Assembly: GCA_017881985.1 (NCBI GenBank) | Contig: JADGQH010000123.1 | Location: 1 to 8,950 of the forward strand | DNA from: Chloroflexota bacterium | GTDB lineage: Bacteria > Chloroflexota > Limnocylindria > Limnocylindrales > CSP1-4 | Reading direction: 5' to 3' | Length of the DNA: 8,950 bases | Shown here: positions 1 to 7,459 of the stretch, in pieces | How positions within the stretch are numbered: the stretch's first letter is position 1 | Layout: each line of letters starts with the position of its first letter | Translations under genes and position numbers: made by a program | Notes under the pieces: model-generated | Told to the model about the DNA's origin: nothing | Database searches by the model: none | What the model saw: the letters and a program-made list of their open reading frames with translations, nothing else

Positions 1-818
1 GTGAACTTCTGGTTGAGCCCCGGCCAGGCGTTCGCGAGCGGCGCCGACGAGGCGGATTGCGTCAGCAGGAGCGCCCCGACCACCGCGAGGCCGACGAACG
101 TGAGGCCCGCCCGGAGCGAGAGCCCGACCGCGTCGCCCACATCGCCGATCCGATGTCGCATCCAGGCGCGCTGCTCGTCCGCGACGTGGAATCGCACGAG
201 GAAGAGGAGCCCGGCGAGCGAGAAGACCACCAGGAGCGGGTACTGGTCGCGGATGGTCAGGACGACGTTGGCGAGAAGGATCGAGCCCGGCAGGAGGACC
301 GCGGCCACGGGACGCCGGTGGGCGAATGCCGTGTACCCAGCGAAGTGACCGGCTGCCCAGCAGATGATCCCGAGCACGAGCAGGAAGTGGCCGATCTCGG
401 TGGTCGTGGCACGGCTCCGGACGACGAGGTCGATCCAGGCCTCCACGACCGAGTTCGAGGTTGCCTGGAACAGGCCGCCGACGGACGCGCCCGGGGCGAG
501 CTGGTCGCCGACGACGAGCGTGAGGTACGTGGTCGCGACGACGGCACCGCCGACGTGGGCGAGCAGACGACCGCGTCCCGCCTTCGCCGCGACAACGCCC
601 CAGAGCACCCCGAGCGCCCCCGCCCACGGAAGGAAGTTCGTGAGTGACTGGCTCCCAAGCACCCAGCGCGAGTCGTCGATCGCCCACCCGACGAGCGCAG
701 CCATGAGGGCGAGGAGCAGCACGCTCGACCATCCCTCGGCGGGCGCCAGCGGCAGGTGCCGCCGTTCGTCGGCTGCGATCGGGGTCGCGTAGTCGAACGC
801 CGTGCCGATGGCGCTCAC
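1..818 (-). CDS. TgpA-like transglutaminase, N-terminal membrane region (partial, runs off left edge)
   Basis: This is an open frame with no stop up to the window edge, giving 272 complete codons of the N-terminus. The GTG start lies in a GTGA overlap with the stop of the upstream DUF58 gene and has a GAGGT Shine-Dalgarno nine bases upstream. The visible part is mostly hydrophobic: about six or seven membrane segments, the first near residues 31-47 (ending GWAIDD) and others around 62-78, 90-105, 140-160, 170-210 and 235-255. A cytoplasmic-looking stretch, RFHVADEQRAWMRHRIGD, resembles the arginine/tryptophan-rich loop of TgpA/DUF3488 proteins. In that family these helices precede an extracytoplasmic transglutaminase domain with a Cys-His-Asp triad and often a C-terminal DUF4129. 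Those parts lie outside the window, so catalytic competence cannot be judged. The assignment rests on topology, the loop and the MoxR-DUF58-transglutaminase gene order. Confidence 0.75.
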   Translation of the reverse strand, partial: MSAIGTAFDYATPIAADERRHLPLAPAEGWSSVLLLALMAALVGWAIDDSRWVLGSQSLTNFLPWAGALGVLWGVVAAKAGRGRLLAHVGGAVVATTYLTLVVGDQLAPGASVGGLFQATSNSVVEAWIDLVVRSRATTTEIGHFLLVLGIICWAAGHFAGYTAFAHRRPVAAVLLPGSILLANVVLTIRDQYPLLVVFSLAGLLFLVRFHVADEQRAWMRHRIGDVGDAVGLSLRAGLTFVGLAVVGALLLTQSASSAPLANAWPGLNQKF

Positions 819-2071
819 CCGACCAGGACCTCACCGAGCGCGATCGCCGGCGGCACGGCACAGGTCCACACGTCGAACTCGGCCAGCGCGTGATGGACCT
901 GGCGCGACGCCTGCTCGAGCGCAGCGAGCTCGGCGGCCGCCTCCGGCTCCTCGATGCTGCGGTCGTCCGCCACGATCTCGTGGCGCAGGAACGCATGTGG
1001 GTCCAGGTAGAGGACCTGGGTGCCGATCCCGCGCGGCCGCAGCGTCGCCAGCGGGCGGACCCAGGCGGGTTCCGCGGCGGGTGTCACGATCAGCGCGGAC
1101 ATCCCGCGCCGAAGGAGCGGGAGCCCGGCGACGAGGGCCTCGACGAGCGGAGTCGTGCCGTCGCCATCCACCGCCGCGAGCAGGTGCAGGATCTTCTGGC
1201 GCTGGCGCGGGCCGCGGTCCGGCGACAGGTGTGTGAGCCGCGCGCCCGTCGTGGTCAGGCCCACGGATCGGTTTTCTGCGAGCGCCCGTTCCGCGATCGC
1301 GGCCGCGACGCGCACGGCGACCTCGACCGTCGAGTCGTCACCCGTGCCCCGCTGGACACGACGCTCGAGGTCCACGAACAGCCAGACATCGGCCGTCTGC
1401 TCGAGGTCGAACTCCTTCACCTGGATGGCGCCGGTCCGCGCGGTCGAGGGCCAATGGATCCGGTTGAAGGCGTCGCCGGGCGCATAGGGTCGAATCGAGG
1501 TGGCGAGCGGCGTCGTCTGCTGCGCTCGCACGGGCGTGGACCGGCTGCCCTCGAGGCTCACGGCCCGGAGTCGCCAGCGCGGGATGGGCTCCACCCTCGG
1601 GAAGACGATCAGGGTCACCCCGTGCCCGACGGAGGCGTTCGCCTCGAAGAACCCGAACGGGTCGCCGGTGCGGATCTGGAGCGGGTCCACGCGGAAGTGG
1701 CCGCGCCGGACCAGCGGCACGCGGGCAACCCAGGATCGCTCGCGGCGAGTCCCCAGCGAGATCGCCCGGCCCGGCAGAGGCACCGTCAGCGTCGACGGGT
1801 TGTGCACCTCCAGCCAGAGCTTCGGCAGGCGGCTCGTGTTCCGCAGCGTGTAGGTGGTGCGGAGCTGGTCGCCGACATGCGCCTGGAGCTGGTTGACGGC
1901 GTAGCCGGCCTCCAGGTCCGCGAGTCCGTTGCGCGTGACCAGGTAGCTTCCACCCACGACGAGCAGGCCGAGGTAGACGAGGTAGAACAGGAACGAGTAG
2001 CCCGTGCTGAACGCGGCCACGACGAGGATCGTGCCGAGGACGAGGAATGGGAGGCGACGCAGGTAGCGCAC
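815..2071 (-). CDS. DUF58 domain protein of the MoxR module
   Basis: This 418-residue protein has two N-terminal membrane helices (about residues 7-24 and 26-45) and then a soluble domain. The soluble part shows RGHFRVDP (123-130), GDPFGFF (136-142) and the DUF58 signature RPYAPGD (194-200) followed by IHW (205-207) and A211-R212. Residues after about 225 have a von Willebrand A-like look (WLFVDLE). DUF58 proteins are encoded with MoxR ATPases and transglutaminases and are thought to be their membrane-linked substrates or partners; the biochemical role is poorly defined. It lies 23 bases after moxR, and its stop overlaps the next start in a GTGA. The GTG at 2071 was chosen because it puts the hydrophobic helices at the N-terminus. 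No clear Shine-Dalgarno precedes it, so translation may depend on coupling to moxR. The same frame stays open further upstream, but there it only shadows moxR. Confidence 0.88.
   Translation of the reverse strand: MRYLRRLPFLVLGTILVVAAFSTGYSFLFYLVYLGLLVVGGSYLVTRNGLADLEAGYAVNQLQAHVGDQLRTTYTLRNTSRLPKLWLEVHNPSTLTVPLPGRAISLGTRRERSWVARVPLVRRGHFRVDPLQIRTGDPFGFFEANASVGHGVTLIVFPRVEPIPRWRLRAVSLEGSRSTPVRAQQTTPLATSIRPYAPGDAFNRIHWPSTARTGAIQVKEFDLEQTADVWLFVDLERRVQRGTGDDSTVEVAVRVAAAIAERALAENRSVGLTTTGARLTHLSPDRGPRQRQKILHLLAAVDGDGTTPLVEALVAGLPLLRRGMSALIVTPAAEPAWVRPLATLRPRGIGTQVLYLDPHAFLRHEIVADDRSIEEPEAAAELAALEQASRQVHHALAEFDVWTCAVPPAIALGEVLVG
828..832 (-). promoter_or_regulatory. Shine-Dalgarno for the TgpA-like gene
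   Basis: On the minus strand this reads GAGGT, nine bases before the GTG at 818 and inside the last codons of the DUF58 gene. It supports the overlapping GTG as the real start and indicates reinitiation after the DUF58 stop. Confidence 0.6.
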
Positions 2072-2094
2072 GGGCGGCGGGGCTCGGCGACCGG

Positions 2095-3084
2095 TCAGCG
2101 GCCGCGCGGGGCCTCGGCCTCGATCCGGCGCGGGCCCGCGGGACGGGCGGGCGCGTCGACCGGCACGGCATCGAGCAGCTCGCGGACGACGGTCTCCGAG
2201 TCCACCTCGCGGATCGACGAGCTCGTCTTGATGATCAGGCGGTGGGCGAGCGCGGGACCAGCAAGGGTCTTCACGTCGTCCGGGATCACGAAGTCGCGCC
2301 CGAGGAGGGCGGCCCGTGCCTGGCCGGCCCGGTAGAGCGCGATCGAGCCGCGCGGCGACGCGCCAAGGTAGATGTCGGGGTGGGTCCGGGTGGCGTTCAC
2401 CAGGCGGACGATGTACTCGGCGACGCTCGCATCGACGTAGATCTCGCGGACGGCCGCCTGCATCTCGCGCAGCTCCTCGACCGGGCAGACCTCTTCGAGG
2501 TCGTCGAGCGGGTGGATGCGCTTCTGCTCGTCGAGGATGACGATCTCCTCGGTCGGCGTCGGGTAGCCCATCCGGAGCCGCAGCATGAATCGGTCGAGCT
2601 GGGCCTCCGGCAGCGCGAAGGTGCCCTCGTACTCGATCGGGTTCTGCGTCGCGATCACGAGGAACGGGTCCGGCATCATGTGGCTGATCCCGTCGATCGT
2701 CGCCTGGCGCTCCTCCATGCACTCGAGCAGCGCGGACTGTGTCTTGGGGGTCGCCCGGTTGATCTCGTCGGCGAGGACCACCTGGCTCATGATCGGCCCC
2801 GGCCGGAACTCGAACTCCTGCGTCTTCTGGTTGTAGATCGAGAGGCCCGTCACGTCCGACGGCAGCAGGTCCGGCGTGAACTGGATCCGTCGGAACGACG
2901 AGCCGAGGCTCTTGGCGATCGCCTTGGCCAGCACGGTCTTGCCGGTTCCGGGGACATCCTCGATGAGCAGATGGCCCCGGCAGAGGAGTGCGACGAGGGC
3001 GAGCTGGACCTCGTGGTGCTTCCCGACGATCACGCGCTCCACGTTGGCCACGACGCGGTCGCCGGACTCCTGCATCTTCGTCAT
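2095..3084 (-). CDS. moxR: MoxR-family AAA+ ATPase
   Basis: This 329-residue protein of normal MoxR length has all the AAA+ landmarks. Walker A is VPGTGKT (residues 44-50), and Walker B is LADE (104-107) followed by [14 protein letters not shown]. Sensor 1 is ATQNP (145-149), a conserved LPEAQLDRF segment follows (158-166), and sensor 2 is SPRG (243-246). MoxR proteins hydrolyse ATP to drive remodelling or maturation of partner proteins, usually encoded next to them and carrying DUF58 or VWA domains. Here the partner is the DUF58 gene 23 bases downstream. The ATG at 3084 is preceded by AGGAG at a rather long 12-base distance; an internal ATG at 3075 (residue 4) is possible but has no better ribosome site. 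It is the first gene of its run, with 200 bases separating it from pbpA, so it probably has its own promoter. The C-terminal 20 residues are Arg/Pro-rich and unlikely to be structured. Confidence 0.95.
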   Translation of the reverse strand: MTKMQESGDRVVANVERVIVGKHHEVQLALVALLCRGHLLIEDVPGTGKTVLAKAIAKSLGSSFRRIQFTPDLLPSDVTGLSIYNQKTQEFEFRPGPIMSQVVLADEINRATPKTQSALLECMEERQATIDGISHMMPDPFLVIATQNPIEYEGTFALPEAQLDRFMLRLRMGYPTPTEEIVILDEQKRIHPLDDLEEVCPVEELREMQAAVREIYVDASVAEYIVRLVNATRTHPDIYLGASPRGSIALYRAGQARAALLGRDFVIPDDVKTLAGPALAHRLIIKTSSSIREVDSETVVRELLDAVPVDAPARPAGPRRIEAEAPRGR

Positions 3085-3096
3085 CGTGCTCGCGGG

Positions 3097-3101
3097 CTCC
3101 T
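3097..3101 (-). promoter_or_regulatory. Shine-Dalgarno candidate for moxR
   Basis: On the minus strand this is AGGAG, 12 bases from the ATG at 3084. The motif is good but the spacing is longer than usual. Confidence 0.45.
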
Positions 3102-3184
3102 GTCGGGTCGCGACGCGGCACCGCGGCCGTCGAGGACGGCGCGAGGCCCGCTCGTCACGGGGTTAGCGGTCGTGGGGTCTGCAG

Positions 3185-3190
3185 ATAGTA
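3185..3190 (-). promoter_or_regulatory. weak -10-like element upstream of moxR
   Basis: On the minus strand this reads TACTAT, four of six matches to TATAAT, in otherwise G+C-rich DNA. No matching -35 is visible at 16-18 bases. If real it would give a leader of roughly 90 bases before moxR. This is a guess based on local A+T content. Confidence 0.2.
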
Positions 3191-3200
3191 CGTCCGAAGT

Positions 3201-3224
3201 CCGGGGACGGTTCCGGGGCCGGTT
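3201..3224. repeat. 12-base tandem duplication
   Basis: Two adjacent copies, CCGGGGACGGTT and CCGGGGCCGGTT, differ at one base, and the next bases (CC) continue the pattern. It is too short to be more than local slippage or part of a structured leader. Confidence 0.6.
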
Positions 3225-3231
3225 CCCGGCC
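3217..3231 (-). terminator. possible hairpin after pbpA
   Basis: GGCCGG and CCGGCC form a perfect six-base-pair stem around a three-base loop, about 54 bases beyond the pbpA stop. There is no T-tract, so it is not a standard intrinsic terminator; it could act as a weak or factor-assisted terminator, or as a 3'-end stabiliser. Confidence 0.3.
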
Positions 3232-3284
3232 GGATCAGCAGGCGCCGCGGTCCCGCGTCAGCCCGCAGTCGGTTCGGGTTCGGA

Positions 3285-4793
3285 TCACGGCTTCGCGGCG
3301 AGGAACGTCCGCAGCATCTCTCCGGCGAGCGGGGCCGCCCGTGATCCTCCGTGGCCGCCCTGCTCCACGACCACGGCGATCGCGATGGTCGGCGCCTCGG
3401 CCGGCGCGAACCCGATGAACCACGAATGCGGCTCGCCGGTCCCGCCGAGCTGGGCAGTGCCGGTCTTGCCGGCCACGGTCACCCCGGCCACCTGGGCGCC
3501 GGACGTGAAGCGCTGGCCGTCCGCGCCTTCGACCGCCTGCGTCATGGCCGCGGAGATGGCCGCCGCGTCGCCCTGCGAGAGGACCCGCCCGAGTGTCCCA
3601 CCGGACACGTCGCGGACCGCACCGGTCGGGCTGACGAATGCCGTCACGAGGCGCGGTCGAGGCTCCACCCCGTCGTTCGCGATCGTCGCCGCGACAAGCG
3701 CCATCTGGAGCGGCGTGACCAGCACCTCGCCCTGGCCGTACGCCGCGTTGGCCAGCTCGACGTTGTCCGCGAAGCCGCCCGGCAACGGCCCGCCGCCGTT
3801 CGTGAGCTGCGACGATGCCGTCGCCAGGTCGAATGGGATCGGCGCGCCGAAGCCGAGCCGTCGCGCCGCATCCTCCATGCCCGCGCCGCCCGTGCGCAGG
3901 CCGGCGAGCGCGTACCAGATGTTGCACGACACCTCCGTCGCGCGGGCGAAATCGAGGACCTCCGATCCGGTGAACGGGTGATGCCCGTCACGGACGCGGT
4001 AGCCCGAGACGAGCAGGCCCGTCGACTCGGCGGCCGGCTGCTGCGGGAACGTCGTCGCCGGCGTGATCGCGCCAGAGGAGAGGCCGGCGATCGCGGTCAC
4101 GATCTTGAAGACGGAGCCGGGGACGTAGCGACCCTGGATGGCGCGATCGAGGAGCGGCTGGTCCGGATCGCCGGTGGCCGCGGCGAACGCCGCCCGGGAG
4201 GTCGCCGGGTTCGCGATCCCCGACGCGTCGTACGTCGGCGTGCTGGCCATCGCGAGGACGTCGCCGGTGCGAGGGTCGAGGGCAACGACCGCGCCGCGGT
4301 CCGTCCCCAGCAGCTGCACGGCCAGCCGCTGCAGCGAGAGCGAAAGGCTGGTCCGCAGGTCGTCGCCGCGCTGGCCGCGCGGTCGGAACTTCGCCAGTGC
4401 TCGCGATGCGGGGTCGTCTCCCCCGGTTCCCAACAGCTCTGACGCGTACGCGGCTTCGAGCCCGGCGGACCCGTACAAACGCGACGCGTAGCCAAGAGGC
4501 GCGCTCAACGATGTGTCCGTGTAGACGCGGTACGGCTCGCCGCTTGCGTCACGGCGGCTGGTCGCAAGGACGTGGCCATCCCGGTCGAGGATCCTGCCCC
4601 GGACGACGGATCGGTCGGCCGCGATCATGCCCGCGTCGGTCGGGTCGCGCGACAGGTCGTCGGCGCGGAAGACCTGCCAATAGCCCGCTCCGAGCGTCAG
4701 GCCGCCGTACACGAGGGCCAGGGCGAGGCTCAGGCGAGCGACGCGCCCCCCGAGCGGACGCTCCCGACGACCGCCGCGTCCCTGCACCGTCAT
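3285..4793 (-). CDS. pbpA: class B penicillin-binding protein (PbpA-type D,D-transpeptidase)
   Basis: This 502-residue protein is anchored by one N-terminal helix (about residues 18-38) after a short Arg-rich cytoplasmic tail. It shows the class B sequence RGRILDRDGHVLA (65-77) and all three penicillin-binding motifs: SVFK with the nucleophile Ser227 and Lys230, SCN (289-291) and KTG (443-445, in GKTGTAQ). It cross-links peptidoglycan stem peptides outside the membrane and is the expected partner of RodA, encoded just upstream. No PASTA domain is present, as in mycobacterial PbpA, and the length is close to that family. The ATG forms an ATGA overlap with the rodA stop and has GGAGG six bases upstream, so the start is secure. 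The frame is open much further upstream, but that part only shadows rodA. In Actinomycetota pbpA is followed by pknA/pknB; here it is followed by the gap before moxR. Confidence 0.95.
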   Translation of the reverse strand: MTVQGRGGRRERPLGGRVARLSLALALVYGGLTLGAGYWQVFRADDLSRDPTDAGMIAADRSVVRGRILDRDGHVLATSRRDASGEPYRVYTDTSLSAPLGYASRLYGSAGLEAAYASELLGTGGDDPASRALAKFRPRGQRGDDLRTSLSLSLQRLAVQLLGTDRGAVVALDPRTGDVLAMASTPTYDASGIANPATSRAAFAAATGDPDQPLLDRAIQGRYVPGSVFKIVTAIAGLSSGAITPATTFPQQPAAESTGLLVSGYRVRDGHHPFTGSEVLDFARATEVSCNIWYALAGLRTGGAGMEDAARRLGFGAPIPFDLATASSQLTNGGGPLPGGFADNVELANAAYGQGEVLVTPLQMALVAATIANDGVEPRPRLVTAFVSPTGAVRDVSGGTLGRVLSQGDAAAISAAMTQAVEGADGQRFTSGAQVAGVTVAGKTGTAQLGGTGEPHSWFIGFAPAEAPTIAIAVVVEQGGHGGSRAAPLAGEMLRTFLAAKP

Positions 4794-6181
4794 CGGCCGC
4801 CTCCGCCGCGCTGGCGCGCGCGTCGCGGCTCCCCCGGCGGCACCGGCCCGCGATCCGAGAACGCGAGCAGGAGGCCCACGATCAGCCCGTTCACGAGGAG
4901 CGACGACCCACCATAGCTGATGAACGGGAGCGTGATGCCCGTGAGCGGGATCAGCTTGAGGTTGCCCGCGGCGATGATCGCTGCCTGCACGCCGATCACG
5001 AGGGCCAGGCCCGCGCAGAGCAGCGCCCTGACGTCGTCCGCCGCGGCCGCCGCGATCCGCAGCCCGCGCGCGACGACGACCAGGTAACAGCCGAGCACGG
5101 CGAGAACACCGGCCATGCCCAGCTCCTCGCCGAGAGCTGCGAGCGGGAAGTCGGTGTGGACCGCAGGAATTGGCAGCTGCCCGCCGACCGTCGGCAGGCC
5201 CGCTCCCAGGCCGGTCCCCAGCAGTCCGCCGCGCGCGAACGCGTGAAGCGCCTGGATGGTCTGGTATCCGGTCCCGAGGGGATCGGCCCACGGGTCCAGC
5301 CAGGTCGCCACGCGGTCTCGAACGTGCGGGAAGACGAGCGCCAGGAGGACGAAACCGACCAGGAAGAGCCCGATCCCGAGCACGACGTCCACCTTGCTCC
5401 CGGTCGCGAGGTAGAAGAGGCACAGGAAGACTGCGTAGAAGAGCATCGCCGCCCCCAGGTCGCGCTGGATCACCACGATCCCCAGCGCCAGCGCCAGCAT
5501 CAGGCCGGCCGGCAGGAGATATGGGGCCGGAGGAACGGTGAGCCGACCCACGACGCGGACGCGCGCGTCGGCCAGGAGGACCCGGTTCTCCGCCAGGTAC
5601 GCCGCGAAGAAGACGACCAGGATCACCTTGAGCAGCTCCGACGGCTGCCCGCTCACCGGCCCGAGGTCGAGCGTGAGGCGCGTCCCGTTCACGTCCGTCC
5701 CGAGGACGAACGTGAGGGCGAGGAGTCCGACGCCCGACGCCGCCCACGTGTACTTGTAGAGGCGCAGCCAGCGATCCGAGCGCACCGTGATCGCGACGAC
5801 GACGGCGATCACGAGCGCAAGCACGAGCCAGACGAGCTGCAGCGAGGCCAGGCCGAGGACGGCGGGACCGACCTGCTGGACCACCAGGTCCTGCGGAAGC
5901 CGCTCGGCCAGCAGCAGGCCGATCCCGCCAAGCAGACCGACCGCGGGCAGGAGCACCTCGTCGACCCGCCGCCCGGCCGTGACAAGCGCGAGATGGACGG
6001 CGGCGAGCGCCGCCAGGTAGAGGAGCAGCCCGGCCGGATCGACCAGCCCCAGGCTGCCGTTGCGCGTGAGCCCGAGCGACAGGTTTCCGAGGGCCAGCGC
6101 CCCGGCGACCACCAGCAGGAGACCCAGCTCGCGGCGACGGATCCTCGGCCGAGGGAACCCGGGCAAACTGGCCGCGGTCAC
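4790..6181 (-). CDS. rodA: SEDS-family peptidoglycan glycosyltransferase (RodA/FtsW)
   Basis: This 463-residue polytopic membrane protein polymerises lipid II into glycan strands. It carries the family marks: GQPSELLK (178-185), VIQRDLGAAM (237-246), RVATWLDPWADP (290-301), GTGYQTIQAL (303-312) with the following GGLLGTGLGAG, VHTDF with Asp344 at the position of the essential SEDS aspartate, and ITLPFISYGGSS near the C-terminus. The N-terminal part adds helices, as in actinobacterial RodA, whose length it matches. The C-terminus ends in an Arg/Gly-rich cytoplasmic tail. The GTG start sits in a GTGA overlap with the fhaB stop, with GGAG about 11 bases upstream. Pairing with pbpA favours RodA (elongation) over FtsW (division), but sequence alone does not settle this. 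In the mycobacterial order a PP2C phosphatase gene sits between fhaB and rodA; here there is none. Confidence 0.93.
   Translation of the reverse strand: MTAASLPGFPRPRIRRRELGLLLVVAGALALGNLSLGLTRNGSLGLVDPAGLLLYLAALAAVHLALVTAGRRVDEVLLPAVGLLGGIGLLLAERLPQDLVVQQVGPAVLGLASLQLVWLVLALVIAVVVAITVRSDRWLRLYKYTWAASGVGLLALTFVLGTDVNGTRLTLDLGPVSGQPSELLKVILVVFFAAYLAENRVLLADARVRVVGRLTVPPAPYLLPAGLMLALALGIVVIQRDLGAAMLFYAVFLCLFYLATGSKVDVVLGIGLFLVGFVLLALVFPHVRDRVATWLDPWADPLGTGYQTIQALHAFARGGLLGTGLGAGLPTVGGQLPIPAVHTDFPLAALGEELGMAGVLAVLGCYLVVVARGLRIAAAAADDVRALLCAGLALVIGVQAAIIAAGNLKLIPLTGITLPFISYGGSSLLVNGLIVGLLLAFSDRGPVPPGEPRRARQRGGGGR
4800..4804 (-). promoter_or_regulatory. Shine-Dalgarno for pbpA
   Basis: On the minus strand this is GGAGG, six bases before the ATG at 4793 and inside the final rodA codons. 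It is the best ribosome site in the window and fixes the pbpA start. Confidence 0.75.
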
Positions 6182-6612
6182 CGGAGGCCACGCTCCAGCC
6201 GCATGCGGACGTCGCCGATCTGGAGCTCGTCGCCGAATCCGAGTGGCAGCGCCCCGGCGACTGGCACCCCGTTGACGAGCGTTCCGTTGGTGCTGCCGAG
6301 GTCCTCGACGTACCAGCCGCGTCCGCGGAAGGTGAGGACCGCGTGCCGGGCCGACGAGAACGGGTCGTCGAGCACGACGCTGCTGCCGAGGTCGCGTCCG
6401 AGCGTCGTCACCGCGTCCAGGGGAAAGACGCTCCCTGCCGCGGGAAGGCTCGCGCTCGCGATCACGACGAGGCGCCCGAGCGCCCCTGCGGGATCGCGCG
6501 ATGCAGCCCGGACATCGCGGAGCAGCGCCCGGACAACAAGCGCGAGGAACAGGTAGAGGGCCGCGAGGAATGCGAGGCGGATGGCCCACACGGCCAGGGT
6601 CAGGGGGTCCAT
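6178..6612 (-). CDS. fhaB: membrane-anchored FHA-domain protein (FhaB-like)
   Basis: This 144-residue protein has one N-terminal membrane helix (about residues 5-27), a short basic linker (R28-R39) and a C-terminal FHA domain. The phosphothreonine-binding residues are present: G72-R73, S87-x-R89-H90 and S107-T-N-G110. FHA domains bind phosphothreonine peptides; mycobacterial FhaB (FipA) links Ser/Thr kinase signalling to cell division and wall synthesis. The architecture and size match that protein, and the position upstream of rodA-pbpA fits the same role at the inner face of the membrane. Its start overlaps the fhaA end by 13 bases and its stop overlaps rodA by 4, so translation is probably coupled. 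No strong Shine-Dalgarno is visible, only a weak GGA about five bases upstream. The partner kinase is not in this window. Confidence 0.9.
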   Translation of the reverse strand: MDPLTLAVWAIRLAFLAALYLFLALVVRALLRDVRAASRDPAGALGRLVVIASASLPAAGSVFPLDAVTTLGRDLGSSVVLDDPFSSARHAVLTFRGRGWYVEDLGSTNGTLVNGVPVAGALPLGFGDELQIGDVRMRLERGLR

Positions 6613-7346
6613 GACGCATCCGGTGGGAGGATGTCGATCGTGGTCCCGCCGAGCTCGACGCGGTCGCCGGCGCCGAGCACGGCCTCCTTCACGGCCCGTC
6701 CATTCACGCGGGTCCCGTTGCGACTGGCGAGGTCGGTAAGGACGAGTCGGCCGTTGCGTGGGACGATCCGTGCGTGGTGTCGCGAGAGGAGCGGGTCCGC
6801 CATCACGACGTCGTTGTCGTCGCCGCGGCCGATCCCGATCGGCCGGGCCTCCAGCCGCACCCGGCGCTCCATCGCGTCCGGGCCGATGACCCGGAGTACG
6901 CCGCTCGGGGCGGCCTGGACGGCGACCGGATGCACGCGGGTTCGTTCGCTCGCCGGGCCCGCCGTGTCCGCGAGCGGGAACGGCCCCGCGAACGTTGCCC
7001 GGACCGTCGTGGCGCCCCGATCGAGGTCGTTCGACGCCACGATGGCCACCGACGGCCGCTCCGGGATCAGGTAGCCCCGACGGCGCGCGTGGGCGAGCGC
7101 GGCGGCCGCCAGCTCGTTCTCGAGGTTGGGCATGCCCGCAAGCTCTACGGCAGCGCGCGCATCCACGCTCACCACGAAGCGCGTCGGCGCAACGGTTCCT
7201 TCGGCTCCGGGACGTCGCTCCTGGTCGATGGCGCGTTCGATCCGTCGCGCAAGGGTGGCCGGAGCAACCCCGACATCGAAAAGACGCGCACCCGGTCGCT
7301 CGAAGAGGCGTTCCAGGAGGCGCTCGAGCGCGGCGAAGGGTCGCAT
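6600..7346 (-). CDS. fhaA: DUF3662 + FHA protein (FhaA-like)
   Basis: This 248-residue soluble protein has an N-terminal DUF3662 domain (about residues 1-125, opening LERLLERLFERPGARLF) and a C-terminal FHA domain (about 150-245). The FHA core shows G173-R174, S188-R-H-H191 and S208-R-N-G211 followed by T-R-V-N-G. In Mycobacterium FhaA binds phosphorylated partners, including the MviN pseudokinase domain, and regulates peptidoglycan synthesis. This version is about half as long as the mycobacterial protein because the long disordered linker between the domains is reduced to a few dozen residues. It is the first gene of the minus-strand run and is read away from the divergent zinc-ribbon gene. 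The ATG at 7346 was chosen because DUF3662 begins there; only a weak GGA precedes it (GCGGAACAG). Confidence 0.93.
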   Translation of the reverse strand: MRPFAALERLLERLFERPGARLFDVGVAPATLARRIERAIDQERRPGAEGTVAPTRFVVSVDARAAVELAGMPNLENELAAAALAHARRRGYLIPERPSVAIVASNDLDRGATTVRATFAGPFPLADTAGPASERTRVHPVAVQAAPSGVLRVIGPDAMERRVRLEARPIGIGRGDDNDVVMADPLLSRHHARIVPRNGRLVLTDLASRNGTRVNGRAVKEAVLGAGDRVELGGTTIDILPPDASWTP

Positions 7347-7453
7347 CTGTTCCGCACGAGACCTCAGGTCGAATGTGCCGCCATGCGCGGCGATCGCGGG
7401 ACGTTTGGACGGATCCGGCGGTACGTCGGTCCCCGGGAGGCCACGAAGCCTAC

Positions 7454-7459
7454 GGTATA
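7454..7459 (-). promoter_or_regulatory. candidate -10 element for fhaA, overlapping the plus-strand one
   Basis: Because GTATAC (7455-7460) is a palindrome, the minus strand reads TATACC here (four of six matches). It would give fhaA a leader of about 100 bases. No -35 is evident, and fhaA could use another site in the spacer. Confidence 0.3.

Larger units (their letters stand above)
3085..3284. other. 200-base intergenic region between pbpA and moxR
   Basis: This is the only sizeable gap within the minus-strand block. It contains no convincing gene. It holds a 12-base tandem duplication (3201-3224), a six-base-pair perfect hairpin (3217-3231) just after pbpA, and a weak -10-like element for moxR (3185-3190). 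The remaining sequence shows no recognisable RNA gene, riboswitch or mobile-element end. Confidence 0.7.

Noticed and set aside
890..2335. 481-codon plus-strand open frame
   Set aside because: It is antisense to the DUF58 gene and the moxR end and has no domain; composition is typical of a shadow frame.
2072..3121. Upstream extension of the DUF58 frame across moxR
   Set aside because: The extension reads Arg/Pro/Gly-rich nonsense out of frame with moxR; the membrane helices that start the real protein begin at the GTG at 2071.
2047..3981. 644-codon plus-strand open frame
   Set aside because: It lies antisense to moxR and pbpA, spans the intergenic gap, and reads as Arg/Asp/Glu/Gly-rich sequence with no domain. 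It is a high-GC shadow frame.
3285..4793. PbpA as a possible beta-lactam-resistance variant or degenerate PBP
   Set aside because: All three active-site motifs (SVFK, SCN, KTG) are intact and length is normal, so there is nothing to indicate altered or lost activity.
4794..6191. Upstream extension of the pbpA frame across rodA
   Set aside because: It is out of frame with rodA and low complexity; the ATG at 4793 has a strong GGAGG and an ATGA overlap.
4397..6556. 719-codon plus-strand open frame
   Set aside because: It is antisense to pbpA, rodA and fhaB, all of which have full family motifs. The product is a charged Arg/Glu/Gln string with no recognisable domain.
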